Of a DNA stretch of 64,000 bases, positions 16,671-24,501 are shown in pieces. The stretch comes from Chlamydiales bacterium. GTDB lineage: Bacteria > Chlamydiota > Chlamydiia > Chlamydiales > JAAKFR01. The stretch's first letter is position 1, and every line of letters starts with the position of its first letter. The stretch is from assembly GCA_022601635.1 (NCBI GenBank), contig JAJACG010000009.1, forward strand, positions 1 to 64,000, read 5' to 3'. The notes beneath the pieces were generated by a model. It saw only the letters and a list, made by a program, of their open reading frames with translations, was not told the DNA's origin and ran no database searches. Made by a program: the position numbers and the translations under genes.

Positions 16671-18167
16671 TCAAAGCTGCAACTTATTAAATGCTGTTTG
16701 TAGATTTTGATCGCATTGCAATCCTGGGAAATCGTTCGGGTGGCCTAAAGGGTCTTTTGCAAGTAGCTCTTTTAGATCGCTTTCGAACGTTGCCTTTTTG
16801 ATTGGACGTCCCCACCCTCGCTTTGTAGCAAGCTCACAGTTATACTCCTCCCAAAAGGAGGTACCTGGAACAAAAAAGAGCTGAGTACCAGTGGCAATTC
16901 CCTCACTTGTAGAACCACCTCCTGGCTTCGTGATATAGACATCAGCTCGTTTAATGTAAGCTCCCATACGCGCAGCACCATCGACGTAGCCAATAGGATG
17001 GAAATTGTCCCCAAGAGCTCGAATATCGTCTTTCAACTTATCATACATCTTGGCACAAAGAGCAAATACATGAACCGTCTCATTAAATTGAATGCCTTTG
17101 ATTTTTTCACAAATCGTCTTGATTCTCGGACTTCCAGCTCCTCCCATACAGATTGTGATCACCTTGCCATCTACCTGAGTGATTTGTCCCATCTCATTGT
17201 TGATCTCATGTTGATCTCCTTGAAATGGAGGAGGCAGAAGAGCTCCAATCTCTAAGATATTGGTGACACCTCTTTTTTCAAGTCGTGCACGCTCCTCCTC
17301 GTCACTAGGGAGCATCATCCCAACCGAAAGATGGGATCCAGCTTGACTGACACCGGTCAAAAAGTGCTCTGAATAGTAGTCGGTACCCAAGACCCAAAAT
17401 GGAATATTCAGTTTGGCCGTCTCATCATGGATATAGGAGTTTCCAATCGGTTGAACGCTGATCACCAGCTGCGGCTTGTAGTGATAGAGAGTGCGCACCA
17501 TCACCTCACCAACAGAGTGAAAGGCGCCGACCGCATCACCTATTCCCTGTCCCTTCACCAAGACTTTCTGTAACCCTATCCAATCTCTTTTCTGACAGCG
17601 ATTATAGACACCTGTGGTCATAGCATCACTATCAACAGAAATGAGCGTAACTTGAGCCCTAGCATCCAAAGCGCGTGCAACCGCTTTTGCAGCCGACTTA
17701 TGCCCTCCTCCCCCATTCGAAAAAAAGACTACAACACGCGGCTTAGCTGTCTCCCAGCGAGTGCCCGGCATTGAGGGAGAGTCCCCCACCTTGAAAGCTG
17801 GAGTCTCATTTTCTGTTTGTTCAGCAATCCACAACCTCTTCTGCTTATCAAACTCTCGCTTCCGCAGCTTCTCCACTCCAAAGCGAATAGCAAGTCCCGT
17901 GACTAGTGTGACAGCAGCAAAAGAACCAACCACATAGAGCTGGTATTCTGTCAGTCCCCTGGCCCATACCACTGCCCTAGATGTCATAGGAATCACTCTG
18001 CCAATCAAAAGGCCACCCGCAACAAGCTCCGCTGTAAGAGCAACTGTACCAATAACGATCAAAACTGTTGATGTCGTCTTCGCAGCACTACGAGCCATTC
18101 CATCCTTAGGAGCTCCCCAAGGACTGGCTGTCATACTTAATGTGACTTCATTTGCTAAACCACCCAT
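16671..18167 (-). CDS. GT28/MGDG synthase-like glycosyltransferase with N-terminal membrane anchor
   Basis: This 498-residue protein has two membrane segments at about 33-57 and 77-94, then a GT-B fold. The N-lobe motif FFSNGGGGHKSAA is at 148-160, a MGD synthase-type domain follows, and the donor-binding TKPGGGSTSEG is near 413-423. Relatives move galactose or glucose from UDP-sugar to diacylglycerol, and MurG is more distant. It probably makes a glycolipid at the inner membrane. It heads the operon that continues into the ABC exporter and PEP mutase genes, which raises the idea of a phosphonate-decorated glycolipid, but this is not shown. Confidence 0.82.
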   Translation of the reverse strand: MGGLANEVTLSMTASPWGAPKDGMARSAAKTTSTVLIVIGTVALTAELVAGGLLIGRVIPMTSRAVVWARGLTEYQLYVVGSFAAVTLVTGLAIRFGVEKLRKREFDKQKRLWIAEQTENETPAFKVGDSPSMPGTRWETAKPRVVVFFSNGGGGHKSAAKAVARALDARAQVTLISVDSDAMTTGVYNRCQKRDWIGLQKVLVKGQGIGDAVGAFHSVGEVMVRTLYHYKPQLVISVQPIGNSYIHDETAKLNIPFWVLGTDYYSEHFLTGVSQAGSHLSVGMMLPSDEEERARLEKRGVTNILEIGALLPPPFQGDQHEINNEMGQITQVDGKVITICMGGAGSPRIKTICEKIKGIQFNETVHVFALCAKMYDKLKDDIRALGDNFHPIGYVDGAARMGAYIKRADVYITKPGGGSTSEGIATGTQLFFVPGTSFWEEYNCELATKRGWGRPIKKATFESDLKELLAKDPLGHPNDFPGLQCDQNLQTAFNKLQL

Positions 18168-18174
18168 AGTGAGT

Positions 18175-18203
18175 ATTTTAGCATATTTTTAAGAAAAAAA
18201 CAG
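18175..18203 (-). promoter_or_regulatory. Promoter of the GT28/ABC/PEP mutase operon
   Basis: On the minus strand CTGTTT (18198-18203) is followed by a 17-nt spacer and TAAAAT (18175-18180), which ends 7 nt before the ATG at 18167. The -35 is weak and the -10 good. No Shine-Dalgarno is visible. No other obvious promoter lies before 10235, consistent with one seven-gene transcript. Confidence 0.45.
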
Positions 18204-18212
18204 AGATTATAA

Positions 18213-18665
18213 TTATGATTTTACAAAAAGACCAATGAGCTCACACTTTGCGAGGATATGGCCCTCCATTTGAGCCTCCACCTCTTTTTTGGTGGCACCT
18301 TTTGGTAAGTCAATTTTTGAATCCAGCGCATAGAGTTTGAAAAAGTAGCGATGCTCTTTGTCAGGGGGGCAGGGGCCGATGTAGCCATCTTCGCCACCAC
18401 TATTGCGTCCGAGGGTGCCAAAGGGGGGGGCATCTTCAGCGATGGAGGTTGTTTTGGGGTCGATATTGAAGACGACCCAGTGGTCATACATGCAGTCGGC
18501 GCGCACCTCAGGCGGAACATCGGGGTCATCCATGATCAGAGCTAGGCTGATTGCCCCTTCAGGGACAGCGGAGATTTCCAGCGGTGGATTGATATCACTC
18601 CCTTGGCAGCTGTAGAGTTTGGGGATGGATCCTTGATGTTCGAAAACAAAGCTTTTGAGTTGCAT
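18213..18665 (-). CDS. PEBP-family protein (YbhB/YbcL)
   Basis: This 150-residue protein covers the complete phosphatidylethanolamine-binding protein fold. It has SLALIMDDPDVP in the conserved D-P-D loop, YDHWVVFNIDP, and the C-terminal YFFKLYALDSKIDLP. Bacterial members are small ligand-binding proteins of unclear role, with proposed anion or phospho-group binding. It lies 9 bp after the AGCS transporter gene and is probably cotranscribed. The same pair is CT736-735 in C. trachomatis (memory). Confidence 0.92.
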   Translation of the reverse strand: MQLKSFVFEHQGSIPKLYSCQGSDINPPLEISAVPEGAISLALIMDDPDVPPEVRADCMYDHWVVFNIDPKTTSIAEDAPPFGTLGRNSGGEDGYIGPCPPDKEHRYFFKLYALDSKIDLPKGATKKEVEAQMEGHILAKCELIGLFVKS

Positions 18666-18674
18666 GGTTCGATG

Positions 18675-19997
18675 CTATGCAGCAGTTTCATTTTCTTCAA
18701 GAAAATAGCTATTACTCTCTTGGATCACCTCTTTAGAGAGACCAAAGATACCGACAAGGTTGACAAGAGTCATCAAAGCGAGCGCAACGTCAGCGAGTGC
18801 CCAGACAAAGCCCACTTCAAAGAGGGCGCTGATAGGGATGAGGCAGACAAAGAGTAGGCGGAAGATTTTGATAACACGGCAGCCAACTAAGAAGCCAACA
18901 GCGCGTTCATAGCAGCAGGCCCACGCCAAAATGGTTGTGTAGCCAAAGAGAAGAAGGGCGACATTGACAATGGCGCTTCCCCACGTCTTTGAGATACCCA
19001 CCTGGAAGGCGTGCACCACCATCTGCGTGCTCAAAAGACCTACTTGATCTGCACCCGTCACAATCAAAACGAGCGCTGTAATGGTGCAGACGATCATCAC
19101 TAAAAGCGGAGCCACAAGAGCAACCGCGCCATCAATCACATGGTGCTTACTGCGCGCTCCCGCTTGTAAAATAGGCACATAGCCTGTGCCCACATCAGTG
19201 GCAAAAAGTGCGCGGCCAATACCTGTTGAGACTACCTGCATGATGCCAAACCCAAGCGCTCCACCCGCTAAAGAATCGAAAGAGAAGGCGCTCTTGAACA
19301 TCAAGCCAAAGGCTGGAAGTAACTCCGGCAGATGGCGTCCCAAGATGAATAGAGCACTACCTAAATAGAGAATCGCCATGAAGGGGATGACCAAAGAGGC
19401 CACTCTTGCCACCTTCTTGACACCGCCAACCAAAACAACTCCAACCAAAGCGGCTAAAACAGAACCTGTCACAATCGGCTTAACACCCCACATCGACATA
19501 GAGAGAGCGACGCTATTGATCTGGCAAAAAATACCGACAGAGATCGAGCCTAAAATTACAAAGAAGGCAAAGAGTATGGCGAGCCAATTTTGACCTAATC
19601 CCTTTTGAAGGTAATACATGGGACCTCCCACATATTCACCATTCTCATTCTCTTGCCGATATTTGACCCCGAGAAGGCAGCTTGCATATTGGATGATGGA
19701 GCCGAAAAAGGCCATGATCCACATCCAAACAAGAGCGCCAGGACCTCCCATCATCAGAGCGACAGCCATCCCTGAAATATTTCCAGTACCAAAATTTCCA
19801 GCTAGGACACTCGAAACGGCCTGATAGTGAGAGATATCCCCCTCAGCTCCCCTGTTTCTCCTAAATAGATGAGAAAAGCCGAGCTTTAGCTTGCCAAACT
19901 GCAAAAAACGGAGGCGTACAGTGAGATATACACCCAGGAAAATGAGCGCTGGGAGTAGCAAGTAGCCGGTCAGGAGCTGATTCAAAAAATGCAGCAT
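18675..19997 (-). CDS. dagA: Sodium:alanine/glycine symporter (AGCS family)
   Basis: This 440-residue integral membrane protein has about 11 hydrophobic segments. The family motif appears as SSVLAGNFGTGNISGMA, followed by GGPGALVWMWIMAFFGS and YVGGPMYYLQKGLG. AGCS carriers import alanine or glycine with sodium, and in Chlamydiae this may supply D-amino acids or alanine for peptidoglycan and protein synthesis. It is the first gene of a two-gene unit with the PEBP gene. Confidence 0.93.
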   Translation of the reverse strand: MLHFLNQLLTGYLLLPALIFLGVYLTVRLRFLQFGKLKLGFSHLFRRNRGAEGDISHYQAVSSVLAGNFGTGNISGMAVALMMGGPGALVWMWIMAFFGSIIQYASCLLGVKYRQENENGEYVGGPMYYLQKGLGQNWLAILFAFFVILGSISVGIFCQINSVALSMSMWGVKPIVTGSVLAALVGVVLVGGVKKVARVASLVIPFMAILYLGSALFILGRHLPELLPAFGLMFKSAFSFDSLAGGALGFGIMQVVSTGIGRALFATDVGTGYVPILQAGARSKHHVIDGAVALVAPLLVMIVCTITALVLIVTGADQVGLLSTQMVVHAFQVGISKTWGSAIVNVALLLFGYTTILAWACCYERAVGFLVGCRVIKIFRLLFVCLIPISALFEVGFVWALADVALALMTLVNLVGIFGLSKEVIQESNSYFLEENETAA

Positions 19998-20005
19998 AGA
20001 GATCC

Positions 20006-20034
20006 ATTATACCAGCTCTTTTGATAGATCACAA
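20006..20034 (-). promoter_or_regulatory. AGCS promoter, near-leaderless
   Basis: TTGTGA (20029-20034), a 17-nt spacer and a perfect TATAAT (20006-20011) on the minus strand end 8 nt before the ATG at 19997. No Shine-Dalgarno is present. Confidence 0.6.
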
Positions 20035-20050
20035 CGCGTTAAAAATTTTA

Positions 20051-20608
20051 CTACATATCGTAACGTCCACTGTCATCCTTTCTTGGGACATAGCGGATCA
20101 GTTGGTCAATGAATAGATCCCAGTTCTTGCTTCTCACAGCTGGTAGAACAACGGGTACTGAAATCTCTAATTTAGAGGTAAAATCTTGCAAAAAGGGCAT
20201 TACATTGTTGATCTGCGCCTCTGTTGACAAGGTCTGCTTAATGCCACCCACGAAGTTGGACCAAACCCAGCCTTTCCCACGGATATTGCGCACTCCCACT
20301 TTGAGCTCTTCATTTGTAAAGACTGCCAGTAGGAAATTTAATGGATGTACATGGTCGATGCGATCGCCAGCAGACTCTAGAGCATAGCGCTCTTTTGCAA
20401 TGGAAACCAGCGACTTGTCAGCCAGTGTGAGCACGATAAATTGAATATCGGCAAACTCCTCTTCACTAAATCCAATTGAGTAATCGCGTGGATAGCCAAG
20501 TGGCCCTCCCCTTTTAGTTTCAGCTCGGCCATTCCAAAATGAGGCTTGCTCAATATTGGTTGCACAAAGTGTGAATGGCATGAGAATTAGGAGTGCTAGC
20601 TTATACAT
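20051..20608 (-). CDS. Secreted hypothetical protein, paralog of the upstream gene
   Basis: This 185-residue protein has a signal peptide (about residues 1-16, MYKLALLILMPFTLCA). I do not recognise the family. Its middle shares the pattern DxVHPLNFLxxVFxxEEL, a Trp-containing segment and a C-terminal NWDxxxxxL motif with the product of 20611-21144. The two therefore arose by tandem duplication. It starts 2 nt after the stop of its partner. It is likely periplasmic or surface-exposed. Confidence 0.7.
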   Translation of the reverse strand: MYKLALLILMPFTLCATNIEQASFWNGRAETKRGGPLGYPRDYSIGFSEEEFADIQFIVLTLADKSLVSIAKERYALESAGDRIDHVHPLNFLLAVFTNEELKVGVRNIRGKGWVWSNFVGGIKQTLSTEAQINNVMPFLQDFTSKLEISVPVVLPAVRSKNWDLFIDQLIRYVPRKDDSGRYDM

Positions 20609-20610
20609 GT

Positions 20611-21144
20611 TTATTCCTTATTTGCTGGAAAGGTTTCAAAAAGGTGGGCAAGAAGAGCATCCCAGTTGCTGTGAAAAATCCATTCCATGGTTGCCTCAAA
20701 TTCAATCTGCAAAACATCACAAAAGTGTTGTACATACTCGGGACGCACATTGTCACGCTCTACCTCTTCATCGAGCGACCGTTTGACACGCACATAGAAG
20801 TGACGCCAGAGCCAATTCTTGCTATACATGCGATGGATACAATCAACAAGCTCCTGATCAATAAAGACGTGCATAATAAAATTAAGAGGATGCACTTTGT
20901 CTACACGAAGCATAGCTGCTTGTAGGTTGACGCGATCTGCCAATATTTCGGAGAAGGAATTGTAGGCTAGTGAGCGCAAAGAGTAGCGCAGATCCTCGAG
21001 TTGCGTTTCAGAGATTCCTAGTTCGAAGCTGCGCTGATTTATCTCTGTAGTGCTATAGCTACCAGCATAGGGAAGATACTGCATAGCGGTTAGTTTTGTG
21101 GTCAATATAACGGCAATGAAAAGAGGTAGAAGATGTGGGCGCAT
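20611..21144 (-). CDS. Secreted hypothetical protein, tandem paralog
   Basis: This 177-residue protein has a signal peptide ending near residue 20. VDKVHPLNFIMHVFIDQEL and the C-terminal NWDALLAHLFETFP align with the following gene. A good Shine-Dalgarno (GAGGAG, 9 nt before the ATG) marks the start, unlike many first genes in this window. No known domain is recognised. A small chlamydia-specific secreted family is the simplest reading. Confidence 0.7.
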   Translation of the reverse strand: MRPHLLPLFIAVILTTKLTAMQYLPYAGSYSTTEINQRSFELGISETQLEDLRYSLRSLAYNSFSEILADRVNLQAAMLRVDKVHPLNFIMHVFIDQELVDCIHRMYSKNWLWRHFYVRVKRSLDEEVERDNVRPEYVQHFCDVLQIEFEATMEWIFHSNWDALLAHLFETFPANKE

Positions 21145-21224
21145 GATTGCACTCCTCGCGGTGAATGGTTTGAAAGCCTCTGTTTTAAGAAAATACTAAG
21201 GGTAGTCTAATTTTTTCTGCAAGC

Positions 21225-21253
21225 TTGTTGTTTGATTTTTACTATGGTAGGAT
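21225..21253 (+). promoter_or_regulatory. Promoter of the beta-barrel gene
   Basis: TTGTTG (21225-21230), a 17-nt spacer and TAGGAT (21248-21253) end 9 nt before the ATG at 21263. The match is moderate and there is no Shine-Dalgarno. Confidence 0.4.
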
Positions 21254-21262
21254 GGATCGTTT

Positions 21263-22027
21263 ATGCGTTTTTCCTTTTTGCTTCTTCTTTTTTTAGAAGG
21301 CGTACTTCTTGCGAAAAGTCTACCTCCCAACATTTTGGATGTAGGTCCTGAGGTCTACTATTTGCGTCGCCAAAGAGCTGGTGGAACGAAGCAGACGGCG
21401 CGCATGGATGGGATTTTTGTTGATTATGACCGCCTGCATCGCTACAGCTGGTATTTTGGTGGTAGCTATAGTTATGCGCAGGGTCGTTTGAAGGGGCATT
21501 CGGGTTCACAATCAGACATATTGTCTACATTAACGGACAAGCTATGGGAATTGCGCTTTGGGTACAACTTTCAGAGGAGGGGTGAGAGTGGTTACTTTGT
21601 GGCGCCTTATGGTGGCTATGGTCGTTTTGATGAGGTGAATGACTTTCATCCTCCGACACCGCTGCTCTTTAAATTCCATAACAGCTTCAATTTTGTGTCT
21701 GTGGGCTTTTTGTCTGGAGTGAATTTATCGCCTCTGTTTAGTATGTGGATAAATTTCAAAATGAAGTTCATGCTCAATGGCGAAACGAAGGTAACCGACG
21801 ATCCTGTGATGGGCGATAGCACTCTTCTGATGAATAATGAGGTTCTGGCTCGCATTGAGGTGCCGCTGATTTTTTCTCCTCCATCTGTACGGATGGGGCT
21901 TGAGTTTGTGATGGAGCCATTTTATGAGTTTCGCCATTACGGAGGGCGAGAGGGATTTCCTTTTGATTACATAGATACGAAATATAACCTCTACGGGGCG
22001 AATTTTGCATTACGGAAGCGCTACTAG
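21263..22027 (+). CDS. Putative outer membrane beta-barrel protein
   Basis: This 254-residue protein has a signal peptide (about residues 1-18). Alternating aromatic/hydrophobic strands follow, many ending in Tyr or Phe (YSWYFGGSYSYAQGR, GYFVAPYGGYGRF), and the chain ends in Tyr (FALRKRY), as Bam-assembled barrels often do. No Cys-rich chlamydial OMP pattern is visible. I infer an outer membrane location but no function. It is followed 26 bp later by the DUF3419 gene on the same strand. Confidence 0.65.
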   Translation: MRFSFLLLLFLEGVLLAKSLPPNILDVGPEVYYLRRQRAGGTKQTARMDGIFVDYDRLHRYSWYFGGSYSYAQGRLKGHSGSQSDILSTLTDKLWELRFGYNFQRRGESGYFVAPYGGYGRFDEVNDFHPPTPLLFKFHNSFNFVSVGFLSGVNLSPLFSMWINFKMKFMLNGETKVTDDPVMGDSTLLMNNEVLARIEVPLIFSPPSVRMGLEFVMEPFYEFRHYGGREGFPFDYIDTKYNLYGANFALRKRY

Positions 22028-22053
22028 AGATAGAGAAGAGATGGATTACCTAA

Positions 22054-23136
22054 ATGGAAGATTTCTACCACCGCCTAAGCTATAGCTTTGGCAATGAAGA
22101 TTGGGAAACAGAGAAACGAGCGCTTAAAATTCAGAAGGGTGATCACGTATTATGTGTGACAGCGAGTGGTGATCGTCCTTTGAATTTGTTGACCCAGGAG
22201 TGTGGTCAGATTACCTCTGTGGACACCAATGGGATGCAAAATGCGCTGCTTGACTTGAAGCGAGTGGCTTTAGAGAGGCTTCCCTATGATGAATATTTAC
22301 GTTTTTTGGGGATGAAAGATGCCTCTGATCGTATGCAGACCTACTCCGCATTTTCTGCGGATTTGGATCCTAAGTCTCACGCTTTATGGATGCGTCATAA
22401 GCGCGCGATCAAGCGGGGGGTGATTTTTCAAGGTGCGATAGAAAGGCGCACGAAGATGGTGACATTTTTGGTCAATTTGACGAGGAGGCGCAAAGTGAAG
22501 CGCCTCTTTTCTTTTGACAATGTTCAGGAGCAGCGCGACTTTGTGGACAAGAGTTTTGAGACTAAGTCGTGGCGGAATTTGATTGATCTTCTTCTAAAAC
22601 CGCGTCTGACCCGGATATTTTTGAGTGATCCTGGGCTCTACGAATATGTGGATTCCAAGATCAATGCGGGGACCTACATTCATGACCGTCTTCACTCTGC
22701 ATTGGGCCAATTTCCAGCAAAGCAGTCCCCTCTTTTATCGATGATTTTGCGAGGCTATGTTGACCCAGACCATCTACCTCCCTACCTGACCCAGGCGGGT
22801 GTAGAGCAGATCAGACCGCGCCTGGATCGCTTGAAGATTGAGACTGCAGATCTGATCTCTTTCTTAGAGAACTCTCCAGAAAACAGTTATGACTGCTTCT
22901 CGCTTTCTGATGTGGCTTCATACGTGCCATACGAGGCATTTGAGCGGATGGTAAAGGCGGTTCAGCGCTGTGCCAAGCCGGGAGCGCGTTTTTCTATTCG
23001 CCAATTCATGACGAATTATGAGATGCCGAGCAGTGTGGCGAACTTTTTTGAGCGAGATAGGGAGCTTGAGGAAAAGCTATCGAAAGAGGATCGCTGTTTT
23101 GTCTACCGCTTCATGACAGGCACAATCAAGAAGTAG
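22054..23136 (+). CDS. DUF3419 / BtaA-like 3-amino-3-carboxypropyltransferase
   Basis: This 360-residue protein matches the DUF3419 pattern: GDHVLCVTASGDRPLNLL near residues 30-47, SVDTNGMQNALLDLK near 57-71, and FSLSDVASYVPYEAFERM near 285-302, with a SAM-type Rossmann core. The best-known member, BtaA, moves the 3-amino-3-carboxypropyl group of SAM to diacylglycerol to make diacylglyceryl-homoserine, the precursor of betaine lipids. No BtaB-type N-methyltransferase is seen beside it, so the end product is uncertain. The 3' end overlaps the opposing gene by 11 bp. Confidence 0.75.
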   Translation: MEDFYHRLSYSFGNEDWETEKRALKIQKGDHVLCVTASGDRPLNLLTQECGQITSVDTNGMQNALLDLKRVALERLPYDEYLRFLGMKDASDRMQTYSAFSADLDPKSHALWMRHKRAIKRGVIFQGAIERRTKMVTFLVNLTRRRKVKRLFSFDNVQEQRDFVDKSFETKSWRNLIDLLLKPRLTRIFLSDPGLYEYVDSKINAGTYIHDRLHSALGQFPAKQSPLLSMILRGYVDPDHLPPYLTQAGVEQIRPRLDRLKIETADLISFLENSPENSYDCFSLSDVASYVPYEAFERMVKAVQRCAKPGARFSIRQFMTNYEMPSSVANFFERDRELEEKLSKEDRCFVYRFMTGTIKK

Positions 23137-24145
23137 AAAATAGGCTAGCCACTTTCCAAAAGAGTCGGCGAGCCCATGGTAAATGATTGAAGTAGATGGC
23201 AGCATACTCTTTGTGTGCCTTCATTCCGCGAAAGAGTTTAGTGGTCTCTCCTCCTGAGCCTTCATTTAGTGAGACATTGAGATTTTCTGCCTCTTTTAGG
23301 ATGGATGTTGTGAGAACGCGGTAGGTATCGCGATGATTTTGGGCTGCAATATCATATCCAACAAGTGGAACGGTCATTCTCTTCTCTTTGATTTGGTAGG
23401 CAAAAAAACCGACCAGTTCACTATTTTGGTAGATAGCGCGTAGAGTTAGAAATTGATTTTCTACAGCGTGCTTTAGAAATTCGGCACTATAATGGGGACA
23501 GTAGCCGGTGTGTTTGTCTCTGTAGACGCGGTTATACAACCAGATAAGTTTTGCATAATCTTCGGAGTCACCAATGTAATAGCTCTCCGCTTGCATCAAC
23601 CTTTCATCACGTCTGCGATGGTAAGCTGGTTTTTTTTCTAACTTGTGCGGCTGATAGTAGAGGATCTCTCGTGAGTAGAAGGTGGCATAGCCGCTGCTGC
23701 GCAAGCGCTGCAATAGGGCGAGGCCATCTGCCTCATTAATATAGCGCATCATGATGAGATGTGTGGGAAAGTGCTGTTGCAAAAATCTGGTGACGGCTTG
23801 GACCTGCTCCGAGGATAGATTTGGATATAGAGTATTGGAGAGTAGTTGGTTATTGATGATAACTGTACGGTTGATCTGAATTCCCTTGTATAGAAGAGCA
23901 ATAACTGCGGTCAGGGGGCGTATCCACTTCGACAGAGATAGTCGTATCTGTTTGACGGAGTAGTAATTGGAGGTGATATAGGAGTTTTTGTACTCCTTCT
24001 CATTGATGGTAATGGGAAACAGATGTTGATCGACTCTGAGAAATAGTAGTTTGGTTTGGATATTGGAGATGTAGTGTTTGACCCCTTTTTGGGCGAGGGG
24101 ATACCAAAAGGGATCTTGCGCTTCACAGAACTCAACTATGCTCAT
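23126..24145 (-). CDS. GNAT/FemAB-like acyltransferase
   Basis: The ATG at 24145 is taken as start because it overlaps the upstream stop by 14 bp, whereas the longer frame begins inside that gene. The product is 339 residues. The C-terminal half (NSELVGFFAYQIKEKRMTV, then HRDTYRVLTTSILKEAE and LNEGSGGE) looks like the GNAT fold found in FemAB/BioF2-like transferases. The N-terminal half is not recognised. The acyl or aminoacyl donor and the acceptor are unknown. It lies next to a lipid enzyme, so a lipid or cell-wall acceptor is possible. Confidence 0.55.
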   Translation of the reverse strand: MSIVEFCEAQDPFWYPLAQKGVKHYISNIQTKLLFLRVDQHLFPITINEKEYKNSYITSNYYSVKQIRLSLSKWIRPLTAVIALLYKGIQINRTVIINNQLLSNTLYPNLSSEQVQAVTRFLQQHFPTHLIMMRYINEADGLALLQRLRSSGYATFYSREILYYQPHKLEKKPAYHRRRDERLMQAESYYIGDSEDYAKLIWLYNRVYRDKHTGYCPHYSAEFLKHAVENQFLTLRAIYQNSELVGFFAYQIKEKRMTVPLVGYDIAAQNHRDTYRVLTTSILKEAENLNVSLNEGSGGETTKLFRGMKAHKEYAAIYFNHLPWARRLFWKVASLFSTS

Positions 24146-24446
24146 TGCTAAAACGTCCTGAGTTTTGACAGAGGTGGATGAGAGCAACGGTGCATAATGC
24201 TGTGAAGCAGCCACCTACTGCGACCACAAAGTAGCTATTGATTTCTCCTATTTCGCAAAATTTTTCCAAAAAAAGAGCTCCAGGCGGCAGTTTGCCTGCA
24301 AAGCCGCAGATGGCAAAGGCTCCAGCGAGTGTGATGAGAATACCGACAGCGAGTCCTGTGATAGTGATGAAATATTGGCATGGGGAGGGTTTGTAATACC
24401 CTGGGAAAGATCCCAGTCCATTTCCACTAGCTACTTCGCTGCTCAA
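24132..24446 (-). CDS. Small two-helix membrane protein, Inc-like
   Basis: This 104-residue protein has two membrane segments at about 26-49 and 70-92 separated by some 20 residues, with short polar ends. Two closely spaced helices are the usual sign of chlamydial inclusion membrane (Inc) proteins. However, the loop here is longer than in classic Incs and such short proteins are easily misjudged. It lies upstream of and overlapping the acetyltransferase-like gene. Confidence 0.55.
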   Translation of the reverse strand: MSSEVASGNGLGSFPGYYKPSPCQYFITITGLAVGILITLAGAFAICGFAGKLPPGALFLEKFCEIGEINSYFVVAVGGCFTALCTVALIHLCQNSGRFSNEHS

Positions 24447-24501
24447 TCCAACTCCAATTCATATTTTTAGAGATGAACTATAGCAAAAAACTCTCTTCAC
24501 A

